NCBI GenBank assembly: GCA_027459565.1
Contig: DAIDIA010000076.1
Span: 1 to 11,604 of the forward strand
Origin: Acidimicrobiaceae bacterium
Lineage (GTDB): Bacteria; Actinomycetota; Acidimicrobiia; Acidimicrobiales; Bog-793
DNA: 11,604 bases
Direction: 5' to 3'
Positions 1 through 7,270 of the stretch are shown in pieces (the first letter of the stretch is position 1; the number at the start of each line of letters is the position of its first letter). Below the pieces are notes generated by a model. It had not been told where the DNA came from. It did no database searches and saw only the letters and a program-made list of their open reading frames with translations. The position numbers and the translations under genes are program-made.

Positions 1-1
1 G

Positions 2-823
2 GTTGAACTCGCAGCCCGTAATCACCTGTTCATTCCGGTGACGACGAAGAACATCCCGGACTCGGTGAATGTGCCGAAGGCGTCGATGCAGGTCGTCAAG
101 TACGACGCGATCCCGTACCGCGGATCGAAGGTCGTTCTGGCCTACAACTCGACGACGATTCCGAATCCGCCCAAGACCATCGGTGCCCTGATCAGCTGGA
201 TCGAGGCGAATCCCGGAAAGTTTGCCTACTGCAACCCGAACGGTGGTGGCTCGGGTCAGTACTTCGTTGAGGATGTCCTGAACCAGTATCTGTCCGCTGC
301 GCAGCAGAACACCCTTGCGTTCAACCAGGATTCCTCGGCCGAGGCGGCTTGGTCACAGGGAATGGCCCAGCTCCACAAGCTGAACTCCTATGTCTATGGC
401 GGGGGAACGTATCCCGCTGGTAACACCCAGGTGCTCTCGCTGATGGAGTCCGGCGCAGTGCAGATGGCGACGGTCTGGTCCGACCAGAGCACCTCGGCAC
501 TTCGATCGGGACAGTTGCCAAGCACGGTCAAGCTCACCGACATCACCCCGGCATTCGCCGGTAGCCCGGTGTACCTCGGTGTGCCGCGCTACACGCCGAA
601 GAACCAGGTCCGACTCGTCGACGCATTCTTGAACTTCATCCTCTCGGTGCCTCAGCAGGCCAAGATCGTGAAGGTGCTTGCCGGATTCCCGGCGATCAAC
701 GTCAACATAATGACCAAGTCGGTCAAGAGCGCTTTCTCGGCCCTTGGCAACAACGAGTCACTGCCCTATGCCGCTGCGGTTGTCTCCGACATGGAGCGAA
801 CCTGGCAGCAGCAGGTACCGTAG
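2..823 (+). CDS. ABC transporter substrate-binding protein, 5'-truncated by window edge
   Basis: This is the C-terminal 273 residues of an extracellular solute-binding protein; the frame is open back to the first base, so the signal peptide and N-lobe start lie outside the window. A GTG at position 38 is only an internal codon. The segment PNPPKTIGALISWIEANPG followed by a GGGSGQYF loop resembles the hinge and ligand region of the PotD/FbpA/YnjB-like binding proteins. The end has the usual helix pattern (VDAFLNFILSVPQQ). Such proteins deliver a ligand to the permeases outside the membrane. The first permease starts 25 nt downstream, which fixes its role as the receptor of this transporter. 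The ligand cannot be read from the sequence. Phosphodiesterase genes downstream suggest a glycerophosphodiester or similar organophosphate, but polyamine, iron or phosphonate binders share this fold. Confidence 0.9.
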   Translation, partial: VELAARNHLFIPVTTKNIPDSVNVPKASMQVVKYDAIPYRGSKVVLAYNSTTIPNPPKTIGALISWIEANPGKFAYCNPNGGGSGQYFVEDVLNQYLSAAQQNTLAFNQDSSAEAAWSQGMAQLHKLNSYVYGGGTYPAGNTQVLSLMESGAVQMATVWSDQSTSALRSGQLPSTVKLTDITPAFAGSPVYLGVPRYTPKNQVRLVDAFLNFILSVPQQAKIVKVLAGFPAINVNIMTKSVKSAFSALGNNESLPYAAAVVSDMERTWQQQVP

Positions 824-848
824 GCCCTCGAGTTAAGGACGGCGCGCG

Positions 849-1841
849 ATGTCAAAGCAGTCTGATGACGGACGCGCCGTCACCGAGGGTGGTTCCCTAG
901 CTTCGGACCAGCCGGTGGCAAAGAGGCCATCCCGGCGTGTCCGGAGGCGGATGCGGACGGAGGGAAAGCGAGGTGGACTGGCGTCCACGCTCGCTTTCCT
1001 TCCGCTCATCTTCTTGGCGGTGTTCGGCGGCATTCCGATCGTCTTGAGCCTCCTACTGATGCTGGGCCATTTCGGTGGTCCGAACTCGGCGGTGGCACAG
1101 CTTGGTCAGGGGGAGATTCCCGGGCGCGGAATCGGTACCCTCGGCGCGATCACCCAGATGTTCGAGAGCCACTCGTATCAGCAGAACGTGATCGCAACCG
1201 TCATCGTCTTCGTGATCACGGGCATTGCGGTGCTCATCATCGCCGCGACGCTGACGCTGTGGCAGCGCCTGCGCCCGAGCCGGGCGATGGCGACGTTGCA
1301 GTTTCTCGCCGTCGTGCCGCTCTTCATTCCCGTCGTCATCGCCAGTTTCACACTCTGGACCTTCTGGGGCGACCGCGGTTTCACTGACAGCTCTGCAGCG
1401 CTGCTTGGCTGGTCGCACGCGCTGATCTTCAGCGGGAAGCTCCAGGGCGTCATCCTCGCCGAGGTCTGGGTGAGTCTGCCCTTCGCGGTCCTCCTCATGA
1501 GAGCCGGAGTGTCGACGCTCGGCGACAGTTCGCTCGATGCCGCCCGGGATGCGGGCGCGGGACTGTTTACCGTGGCGCTTCGCATTGCTCTGCCGCAGCT
1601 GCGCAAGGAGTGTCTCATCGTCTTCTGTTTCACCGCGGTGGGGGTACTTGGAAGTTTCACCGTGCCGTACATCATCGGACCGTCGAATCCGCTCATGCTC
1701 GGCGTCGATGCGGTGGATACGTTCAGCAACTACAACCAGCCGCAGCAGGCAGCGGTGATTGGATTCACCATCTTTGCCCTCGCGGGATTGATCGGCGCAA
1801 TCTATGCCATTGGTTCAAGGAGCCGCCATGTCAATCACTAG
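849..1841 (+). CDS. ABC transporter permease (first subunit)
   Basis: This 330-residue inner-membrane permease is of the spermidine/putrescine-iron-phosphonate class. ATG 849 is preceded by AAGGA at 835-839. After an Arg-rich cytoplasmic tail of about 45 residues there are about six hydrophobic segments (near 48-72, 113-137, 150-172, 191-215, 255-277 and 302-322). The cytoplasmic EAA loop, which docks on the ATPase, is clear at about residues 229-250: LDAARDAGAGLFTVALRIAL then P, with the conserved Gly and the Leu-Pro. It forms a heterodimer with the next gene product, whose EAA loop begins with the same DAARDAGA string. Its 3' end overlaps the next gene by 14 nt, so the two are probably translated in a coupled way. 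The long basic N-terminus is slightly unusual but not diagnostic. Confidence 0.95.
   Translation: MSKQSDDGRAVTEGGSLASDQPVAKRPSRRVRRRMRTEGKRGGLASTLAFLPLIFLAVFGGIPIVLSLLLMLGHFGGPNSAVAQLGQGEIPGRGIGTLGAITQMFESHSYQQNVIATVIVFVITGIAVLIIAATLTLWQRLRPSRAMATLQFLAVVPLFIPVVIASFTLWTFWGDRGFTDSSAALLGWSHALIFSGKLQGVILAEVWVSLPFAVLLMRAGVSTLGDSSLDAARDAGAGLFTVALRIALPQLRKECLIVFCFTAVGVLGSFTVPYIIGPSNPLMLGVDAVDTFSNYNQPQQAAVIGFTIFALAGLIGAIYAIGSRSRHVNH
1817..1822 (+). promoter_or_regulatory. Ribosome binding site that decides the start of the second permease
   Basis: AAGGAG lies 5 nt before ATG 1828 and inside the end of the upstream permease gene. It favours 1828 over the in-frame ATG at 1804, which has no such site. 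Confidence 0.75.
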
Positions 1842-2685
1842 CTGGACCTCCCGTTCTGTGGCTCGGCCGGCTTCGGGCGTGACGAAGGTGGCCGTGCGCG
1901 TCCTCGAGGCGATTCTCTTCCTCGCGGCGGTGTTCTTCATCGTGGTTCCGCTCGCGTGGCTCGTGCTGCTCGCGTTCGCCAAAGGGTTCACATTCCCCTC
2001 CCTGAAGCCGACGTCGTTCACCTTGCAGTGGTGGCATACGGTGCTGAACTCACCGGGACTCCTCCACTCGGTCTTTCTGTCGGTGACCATCACCCCCGTC
2101 GTCGTCGCGCTCTCGTGCCTCGTGTGCCTGCCCGCGGCGTACGCAATCGGTCGTTTTGAGTTTCCGGGCAAGCGTCTCGTCCTGTTGAGCATCTTCTCGA
2201 TCAACGCCTTTCCGCGCATCTCGCTCTACATCGCGATGATTCCGATGCTGTTTGCGCTGAACCTGATGGGCACGGTCATCGGTGTCGTGGTAGTGCAGTT
2301 CATCGGCACGATCTTGTTCATGACATGGATCCCCGCCACGGGATTCGCGTCGGTGCCCGAATCGCTCGTCGATGCGGCCCGTGACGCGGGCGCCAACAAG
2401 TTCCAGGTCTTCTGGCGGGTGTTGTTGCCGCTCACTCGTCCCAGCATCGCGGTCGCCGCAGTGCTGTCGTTCCTCGCCGCGTTTGACGAGGCGCAGGGGA
2501 CCTTTCTCGTCGGCGCGCCGAACTATCTGACCATGCCGGTGAGGATGTACTCGCTTGTCCTCGATTACCCCGTCCAATTCGCGGCGGTCTTCGCAGTGGT
2601 GCTTTCCATACCCTCTGTGACGTTGTTGATTCTCATCCGCAAACACCTCTTCGCCGGCACCAACGCGGCGATGCACCTCCGTTAG
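1828..2685 (+). CDS. ABC transporter permease (second subunit)
   Basis: This 285-residue inner-membrane permease partners the preceding one. It has six predicted hydrophobic segments (near 26-52, 80-106, 116-140, 146-168, 205-222 and 248-272). The EAA loop is at about residues 180-201 (LVDAARDAGANKFQVFWRVL, then LP), with the conserved Gly of the loop present. The architecture is that of PotC/YdcV/PhnV-type permeases. I chose ATG 1828 because of the AAGGAG at 1817-1822; an in-frame ATG at 1804 would add eight residues. The start lies inside the upstream gene, and the stop is 9 nt before the ATPase start, with the ATPase's ribosome binding site overlapping this stop codon. All of this points to a single transcript and a fixed subunit ratio. 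Confidence 0.95.
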   Translation: MSITSWTSRSVARPASGVTKVAVRVLEAILFLAAVFFIVVPLAWLVLLAFAKGFTFPSLKPTSFTLQWWHTVLNSPGLLHSVFLSVTITPVVVALSCLVCLPAAYAIGRFEFPGKRLVLLSIFSINAFPRISLYIAMIPMLFALNLMGTVIGVVVVQFIGTILFMTWIPATGFASVPESLVDAARDAGANKFQVFWRVLLPLTRPSIAVAAVLSFLAAFDEAQGTFLVGAPNYLTMPVRMYSLVLDYPVQFAAVFAVVLSIPSVTLLILIRKHLFAGTNAAMHLR

Positions 2686-2694
2686 GAGTCCGCT

Positions 2695-3852
2695 TTGAGC
2701 ACCGTTAATGAAATCCGTGGGTCCGAGCTCGTCCTCGAGGAGGTCACGAAGATCTTCGGCACGGTCGCGGCCGTGGACCAGGTGAGTCTTCGGGTTGCTC
2801 CGAGTGAGTTCCTCACCCTGCTTGGGCCCTCGGGAAGCGGGAAGACAACCCTCTTGCGCATGATCGGGGGCTTTCTGAGTCCCAACAGCGGACGGATCCT
2901 GATCGATGGCGATGATGTCGTCGACATGCCCGTCGAGCGGCGTCCGACAGCGATGCTGTTCCAGCAGCTCTCGCTGTGGCCACATCTGACCGTCGCGCGC
3001 AACGTCAGTTTCGGCCTCGAACTGCGTCGACGTCCCAAAGAGGAGATCGCACAGAAGGTCCGTGATCTTCTCGGAGTGGTCGGCCTCTCCGGATTCGAGG
3101 ACAGGCTTCCATCGCAGCTCTCTGGCGGTCAGCAGCAGCGCGTCGCCTTGGCCCGCGCCCTTGCGCTCGAGCCACGGATCCTGCTTCTCGACGAACCCTT
3201 CAGTGCCCTCGACACAAAGTTGCGCATCGAACTGCGGACCTTCGTCCGCAAGCTCCAGCGCGAGGTGGGCACGACCACGATTCTTGTCACCCATGATCAA
3301 GAGGAGGCGCTCGAACTCTCGGATCGGATCGTTGTGCTGCGCGATGGCAGGGTGGAACAGATCGGCGAGCCGACGGAGATCTATGACCTACCGAAGACGG
3401 GCTTTGTTGCGGAGTTTCTCGGGTCGATGAGCTTTCTCACCGGATCGCTCACCGCGCGCGGCGTTCGGCTCGAAAATGGCGTGGAGGTGGAGGTTCAAGA
3501 GCCATTCGACCATGTCGCGGGCACCCCGCAGATCGGCGTTCGCCCAGAGGATGTCCTGGTGAGTGCGAACGAGGGCTCCGGAGCGTTCGTGATCGACCGG
3601 ATCACCCGCAAGGGATATTTCAACGAGATTTGGCTGAGCTGTGGTGGAGCGACCGTCGGTGCCTACGTCGGTCGCGAGGTGCCGGGTTCCATCCACAGCC
3701 GTGTCGATGTCCGGATGCGCAAGATCCACCTCTTCACCGAGAGTGGTGATGCGATCGATCTGGACAACGGTAACGCGTCGGTGGCGGTCGGTGGGGGCCC
3801 CGGCGAGCAGTCGGAGTCCGAACGCGCGGAGGTCCAGGAGACGCGTCGTTGA
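2695..3852 (+). CDS. ABC transporter ATP-binding protein (PotA/FbpC type)
   Basis: This 385-residue cytoplasmic ATPase energises the two permeases. All motifs are intact: Walker A GPSGSGKT (44-51), Q-loop Gln90, signature LSGGQ (142-146), Walker B RILLLDEP (161-168), D-loop SALD (170-173) and switch His200. The segment from about 245 to 350 is a C-terminal regulatory TOBE-like domain (GVRPEDVLV near 281-289). This is typical of importers for polyamines, iron, thiosulfate, phosphonate or glycerol phosphate (UgpC). A hydrophilic tail of about 30 residues follows and is not part of the fold. The start is a TTG at 2695, supported by AGGAG at 2684-2688, which overlaps the previous stop. The stop overlaps the next start in TTGA. 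Confidence 0.96.
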   Translation: MSTVNEIRGSELVLEEVTKIFGTVAAVDQVSLRVAPSEFLTLLGPSGSGKTTLLRMIGGFLSPNSGRILIDGDDVVDMPVERRPTAMLFQQLSLWPHLTVARNVSFGLELRRRPKEEIAQKVRDLLGVVGLSGFEDRLPSQLSGGQQQRVALARALALEPRILLLDEPFSALDTKLRIELRTFVRKLQREVGTTTILVTHDQEEALELSDRIVVLRDGRVEQIGEPTEIYDLPKTGFVAEFLGSMSFLTGSLTARGVRLENGVEVEVQEPFDHVAGTPQIGVRPEDVLVSANEGSGAFVIDRITRKGYFNEIWLSCGGATVGAYVGREVPGSIHSRVDVRMRKIHLFTESGDAIDLDNGNASVAVGGGPGEQSESERAEVQETRR

Positions 3853-4676
3853 GCGCGGCGAGGCGCGTCCACGCAGTCTCGCCGCTCGACTCGGAGCTAC
3901 CCGAGCCGAGGTTTGTCTGGGCGCATCGCGGCGCTTCGGCGCTCGCGCCGGAGAACACGATGGAGGCATTTCTGCTCGCCGCCGAGATCGGAGCGGACGG
4001 GATCGAGTTTGATGTTCAGCTGAGCTCCGACGGCGTTCCGGTGGTGATCCACGATCCGGTTCTCTATAGCGACGGCACCACCTACTACCTTCGCCGGCCG
4101 AGCGGAACTCGGGCGACGGACTTTGAGCGGGTCTTTGTCGGCAGCCGTACCTGGGCCGAACTCACTGCCTCGGAGATCTCCTTCCCCAACGACAGGACCG
4201 CTCCTCTGGCGCGACTGGAAGAGGTGCTCGAAGGTGTCCCGGAATCACTCTGGCTCGACATCGAACTCAAGGCAGGTTGGACCTATGACCCGCGCCTGTC
4301 GAGCGTTGTCGCCGCCTGTCTCGCCCGTCGAGGCGAGGCGACGCTCGTATCCTCATTCGACCATGTGGTGCTCGCGGAGATGCACGCGCGTCTGCCCGAG
4401 TTGCCCATTGCCGCATTGACCGACGCCCGCCTCGTCAACACCGAAGCGGTGCTCGCGAAGATCCCCTGCACCATGTTGAATGTGCGCCGCGCGTTCGTCA
4501 CAAGGAGTGATGTCGAGACGCTTCGGGACCAAGGCATCGCGGTGAGCGTCTACGGGGGAGAGATCCTCTTCGACCTTCCCGACCTTCTCACTTGGCCCAT
4601 CGCCGGACTCTTCCTCGATGACCCGCGCATGGCGTTCGACACGACTCTGGTGGGAAATTCCTCAGGAACATCATGA
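3849..4676 (+). CDS. Glycerophosphodiester phosphodiesterase, paralogue 1
   Basis: This 275-residue GDPD-family enzyme has a TIM-barrel fold and hydrolyses glycerophosphodiesters, classically to glycerol 3-phosphate and an alcohol. The catalytic and metal-binding set is visible: HRG at 26-28, Glu36 in APENT, E53/D55 in GIEFDVQ, His68 in VVIHDP, and Glu139/Lys141 in LDIELK. The end LFLDDP matches the last strand of the barrel. No signal peptide is seen, so it should act in the cytoplasm on imported substrate. The start is TTG 3849, overlapping the ATPase stop by 4 nt, with AGGAG at 3836-3840; no better start lies before the HRG motif. The direct fusion of this gene to the transporter operon is the main clue to the transported ligand. 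The exact diester is unknown. Confidence 0.93.
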   Translation: MSAARRVHAVSPLDSELPEPRFVWAHRGASALAPENTMEAFLLAAEIGADGIEFDVQLSSDGVPVVIHDPVLYSDGTTYYLRRPSGTRATDFERVFVGSRTWAELTASEISFPNDRTAPLARLEEVLEGVPESLWLDIELKAGWTYDPRLSSVVAACLARRGEATLVSSFDHVVLAEMHARLPELPIAALTDARLVNTEAVLAKIPCTMLNVRRAFVTRSDVETLRDQGIAVSVYGGEILFDLPDLLTWPIAGLFLDDPRMAFDTTLVGNSSGTS

Positions 4677-5545
4677 ACCTGAGCCCCAACGGGACGGTCC
4701 CTGATGGCTCGGACTCCAATGGCGCACCGGTGAGTGGGTCCGAAATGCTCGACGCGCACCTGCGCCGCCTTGGAACGATGGTGCGGGACGCGCTGCACGC
4801 CACGATTTCGCATCGCGATGCCCTTGATGTCACGGTCAAGACCTCAGCACATGACCTCGTGAGCGAGGCGGATCGCTCGATCGAGCGGTTGATCTTCGAT
4901 TTCACACACGGCGTTTTTCCCGAGGATGGTTTCCTCGGAGAGGAGGGCGGCTGGTCGGGACGCGCGACAGATGGGCGCGACTGGGTCGTCGATCCCGTCG
5001 ACGGCACCATGAACTTCGTGCACGGTCTTCCGATCGCCTGTTCCTCGGTTGGCGTCCTCGAGGCAGGTCGCGCGGTGGCGGGATTGATCGTCGACCCCTA
5101 TCACGACGATGTCTATCTGACGTGTCGAGATGTGTCGAAGAGCGAGAGGAACGGCAGTGCCATCTCGGTCGCACCCGGCGGCGACCTTTCTGGCCGGATC
5201 GTGCTCGTCGAGGTGCCGTCCGGAGTCTCTCCGTCGGTGCTCTCACCGGTTCTCGATGCGGTGATCGCAGCCGGTGGCTCGCCCCGCACGATCGGTTCCG
5301 GAGCGCTCGCCCTCGCGTTCGTCGCCTCGGGCGTCGTCCACGGTGTCGTGCATGCCGCTCCGAACATCTGGGATGTCGCCGCTGGCGTTGCGCTCGTTGA
5401 ACAGGCTGGAGGTATCGTCTTGTCTCGTCACGGCCCGTACGTTCTTGGCGAGGCCGGCCCGCTCGTCGCCGCGAGTCCCGAGGCCGCGCCGCGCCTGCAG
5501 GCGGCGCTCTTTGCGTGCGAGCACCTTGACTCTTTGGCAAAGTGA
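4673..5545 (+). CDS. Inositol-monophosphatase-family phosphatase
   Basis: This 290-residue Mg-dependent phosphatase belongs to the IMPase/FBPase superfamily. It has the family signatures in order: LVSEADRSIE (62-71), GEEGG (89-93), WVVDPVDGTMNFVHG (104-118, metal ligands in DPVD) and NIWDVAAG (231-238, Asp234). Length is near the usual 260-280, with about 25 extra polar residues at the N-terminus. ATG 4673 overlaps the upstream GDPD stop in ATGA, with AGGA at 4664-4667. Family members hydrolyse inositol 1-phosphate, but also fructose 1,6-bisphosphate, histidinol phosphate, PAP or glycerol phosphates, so the substrate is not certain. Lying between two GDPD genes, it most likely removes phosphate from the monoester they release. 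Inositol phosphate from glycerophosphoinositol is the attractive case. Confidence 0.93.
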   Translation: MNLSPNGTVPDGSDSNGAPVSGSEMLDAHLRRLGTMVRDALHATISHRDALDVTVKTSAHDLVSEADRSIERLIFDFTHGVFPEDGFLGEEGGWSGRATDGRDWVVDPVDGTMNFVHGLPIACSSVGVLEAGRAVAGLIVDPYHDDVYLTCRDVSKSERNGSAISVAPGGDLSGRIVLVEVPSGVSPSVLSPVLDAVIAAGGSPRTIGSGALALAFVASGVVHGVVHAAPNIWDVAAGVALVEQAGGIVLSRHGPYVLGEAGPLVAASPEAAPRLQAALFACEHLDSLAK

Positions 5546-5563
5546 CCAGAAGGGAATCCATCC

Positions 5564-6337
5564 ATGCCAGATTCGACATCGCACACCTTCGTGTTCGCGC
5601 ACCGCGGCGCATCCGCCCTCGCGCCGGAGAACTCCATGGAGGCCTTCCTCCTCGCGCTTGAGCTTGGCGCAGATGGACTTGAACTTGATGTCCAGCTGAC
5701 GGCGGACGGCGTTCCCGTCGTGTTGCACGATCCGTTCTTCTGGGTTCACAACGGAGAGCACTTCCTTCGCCGCGACCCCCGAGAGTCCGGTATGACCCAG
5801 CGGTGGGTGGGCGACTGTCTCTACGGGGAGTTCGCAGGTCAGCAGATCATCCATCCGAGCGGAGAGGGCGCGGCGATCCCCCGACTTGAGGAGGTTCTCG
5901 AGGCACTGTCGGGAAGGCTCTGGATCGATATCGAATTGAAGGCCGGTGCGATCTATGACCCGCGACTTGTCCGGGTGGTACTCGACGCATTGGATGATCG
6001 CAAGGAGATGGTGCTCCTCTCGTCGTTCGATCACAAGATCCTCAACGAGGTTGGCCACCATGACCCCGAGATCAACCTCTTGGCGATCCTGCACGCGAGA
6101 CCGGTCGATCTCGCGCAGCTGATGGCACAGATCCCTGCGACCATGGCGAGTATCGACCGTCCCTTCATGACCCGCGAGGACGCGTCGCGATGGCGCGACG
6201 AGGGCCTTGTCATCTACATGGGGGGCGCGGATGTCGTCGATGACCTCGTCGAGCTGCTCGAATGGCCACTCGCGGGGCTGTTCCTCGATGACCCGCGACT
6301 CGTACGAGATCTCGCCACCCGCGGCGAACTGCGTTGA
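5564..6337 (+). CDS. Glycerophosphodiester phosphodiesterase, paralogue 2
   Basis: This second GDPD enzyme (257 residues) is clearly homologous to the one two genes upstream: both share AHRGASALAPEN, DGVPVV, DIELKAG, YDPRL, SSFDH and AGLFLDDPR. The catalytic set is intact: H13/R14, Glu23, E40/D42, His55 and E124/K126. ATG 5564 follows AAGGGA at 5550-5555 and lies 18 nt after the phosphatase stop, so it is in the same operon. The main differences from paralogue 1 are in the segment after the catalytic His (about 58-103), where GDPD enzymes carry their substrate-covering insertion. The two copies may therefore act on different head groups. No secretion signal is visible. A 228-nt gap follows, so this is probably the last gene of the operon, although no convincing terminator hairpin is seen. 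Confidence 0.93.
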   Translation: MPDSTSHTFVFAHRGASALAPENSMEAFLLALELGADGLELDVQLTADGVPVVLHDPFFWVHNGEHFLRRDPRESGMTQRWVGDCLYGEFAGQQIIHPSGEGAAIPRLEEVLEALSGRLWIDIELKAGAIYDPRLVRVVLDALDDRKEMVLLSSFDHKILNEVGHHDPEINLLAILHARPVDLAQLMAQIPATMASIDRPFMTREDASRWRDEGLVIYMGGADVVDDLVELLEWPLAGLFLDDPRLVRDLATRGELR

Positions 6338-6401
6338 GGTCCCTTCGTTCCGCGCCCTTGCGGGTACTCGCCTGATCGAGCCGCGCGTCGCCGAGTGCGC
6401 C

Positions 6402-6575
6402 ATGTGTGATGGTTGCGCTCGCATCTTCGACGTTGCATCTCGGCTCGTCCGCGAAGACGGGGGATGCCCGTGCGACGGATCGCTCTTGAAATGGCGCACA
6501 GATCGGACCGGCCGCCAGGGGCGTTACGCTTTTCGCCGCGGTGGTTCTTGTCGGGAGGCGGGCTCGTGCGTGTAG
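6402..6575 (+). CDS. Possible tiny Cys-rich (zinc-ribbon-like) protein
   Basis: This 57-residue ORF lies in the spacer between the second GDPD and the amidotransferase. It begins MCDGCARIFD and has a second cysteine pair in GGCPCDGSL, so CxxC and CxC pairs about 20 residues apart could hold a zinc ion, as in small ribbon folds. The C-terminal half is basic (RTDRTGRQGRYAFRRGG). The stop at 6573-6575 lies 10 nt inside the amidotransferase gene, in the arrangement of a coupled upstream gene. Against it: there is no clear ribosome binding site, the frame is open well upstream of this ATG, and third-codon GC is only moderate. It may be chance. I list it because the spacing of the cysteines and the overlap look organised. 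Confidence 0.3.
   Translation: MCDGCARIFDVASRLVREDGGCPCDGSLLKWRTDRTGRQGRYAFRRGGSCREAGSCV
6553..6558 (+). promoter_or_regulatory. Ribosome binding site that decides the amidotransferase start
   Basis: GGGAGG lies 7 nt before GTG 6566. It supports this start over in-frame upstream ATGs (for example 6413), which would add about 50 Arg-rich residues that no amidotransferase carries. Confidence 0.75.
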
Positions 6576-7270
6576 CGGTGATCGCGAATCAAGGTGATGG
6601 CGATGAGGGTTATGTCGGCGAACGCCTGATGGATCTTGGAGCTGATCTGAGTCGTTTCGTTCGCGAGGAGCCACGTTCGCTCACGGATCTTGAGCATCGG
6701 ACCGATCTCCTCGTTCTGCTCGGCTCGGACTGGTCGGTCTACGACGATCGGTTCCAAGAGTCGATCGTGGCCGAGCGCGACCTGATCGTGCGCGCCCAGG
6801 CGGCGGACATTCCCGTTCTCGGGATCTGCTTCGGGGGCCAGCAGATCTCCAACGCGCTGGGTCTCGAGGTCTCGCCGACGGCGATCCCGGAGATCGGATG
6901 GAAGATGGTTTCGTCTCGCGACGAGTCACAGATCTCCTCGGGTCCGTGGTTCCAGTACCACTTCGATCGCTGGACCGACGCGCGTGGCGTTGTATCGCTG
7001 GCATCGTCTCCGAGCGGTCCCCAGGCCTATTGGTACGGAAGATCACTCGCTCTGCAGTTCCATCCCGAGGTGACCCGAGAGACGATCGAACGGTGGTGTG
7101 ACGAGGGTCGGGACGCGCTGGATCGTGTCGGTGCTGACTACGACCAGATCATGGACGACTCGCGCCGGTATCTCGCTGCGGCGCGAGAGCGCTGTTTCGC
7201 ACTGGTCGACCGATTCCTCATGCACTCTCGCGACGTGGAGTATCCACGGGTGTTCGCGGTCGATCGTTAG
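6566..7270 (+). CDS. Class I glutamine amidotransferase (GMP-synthase-like GATase domain)
   Basis: This 234-residue stand-alone glutamine amidotransferase releases ammonia from glutamine for transfer to an acceptor. The nucleophile elbow is GICFGGQQ with Cys88. The other triad members are His166 and Glu168 in LQFHPEV. The start MRVAVIANQGDGDEG is the first strand of the fold, and GTG 6566 has GGGAGG 7 nt upstream. About 55 residues follow the triad, as a helical tail (about 180-225) often seen in GMP-synthase-like single-domain members. No synthetase partner is encoded nearby, so the acceptor is unknown. It could be a gamma-glutamyl hydrolase, but the motif is unlike PuuD. The gene is separated from the transporter operon by 228 nt and is convergent with the decarboxylase, sharing TTAG with its stop. 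Confidence 0.9.
   Translation: MRVAVIANQGDGDEGYVGERLMDLGADLSRFVREEPRSLTDLEHRTDLLVLLGSDWSVYDDRFQESIVAERDLIVRAQAADIPVLGICFGGQQISNALGLEVSPTAIPEIGWKMVSSRDESQISSGPWFQYHFDRWTDARGVVSLASSPSGPQAYWYGRSLALQFHPEVTRETIERWCDEGRDALDRVGADYDQIMDDSRRYLAAARERCFALVDRFLMHSRDVEYPRVFAVDR

Noticed and set aside
2050..3300. 416-codon open frame on the minus strand across the second permease and ATPase
   Set aside because: It lies opposite two genes with full family motifs, and its translation is dominated by Arg, Asp, Glu, His and Gln with no fold signature; a GC-rich shadow frame.
6338..6401. Possible terminator after the second GDPD
   Set aside because: Only a 4-bp stem (CCGC/GCGG) without a T-run is present, too weak to call.
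5243..6499. 418-codon open frame on the minus strand across the phosphatase and second GDPD
   Set aside because: Antisense to intact catalytic motifs of both genes, with no recognisable domain and no ribosome binding site that I can see.
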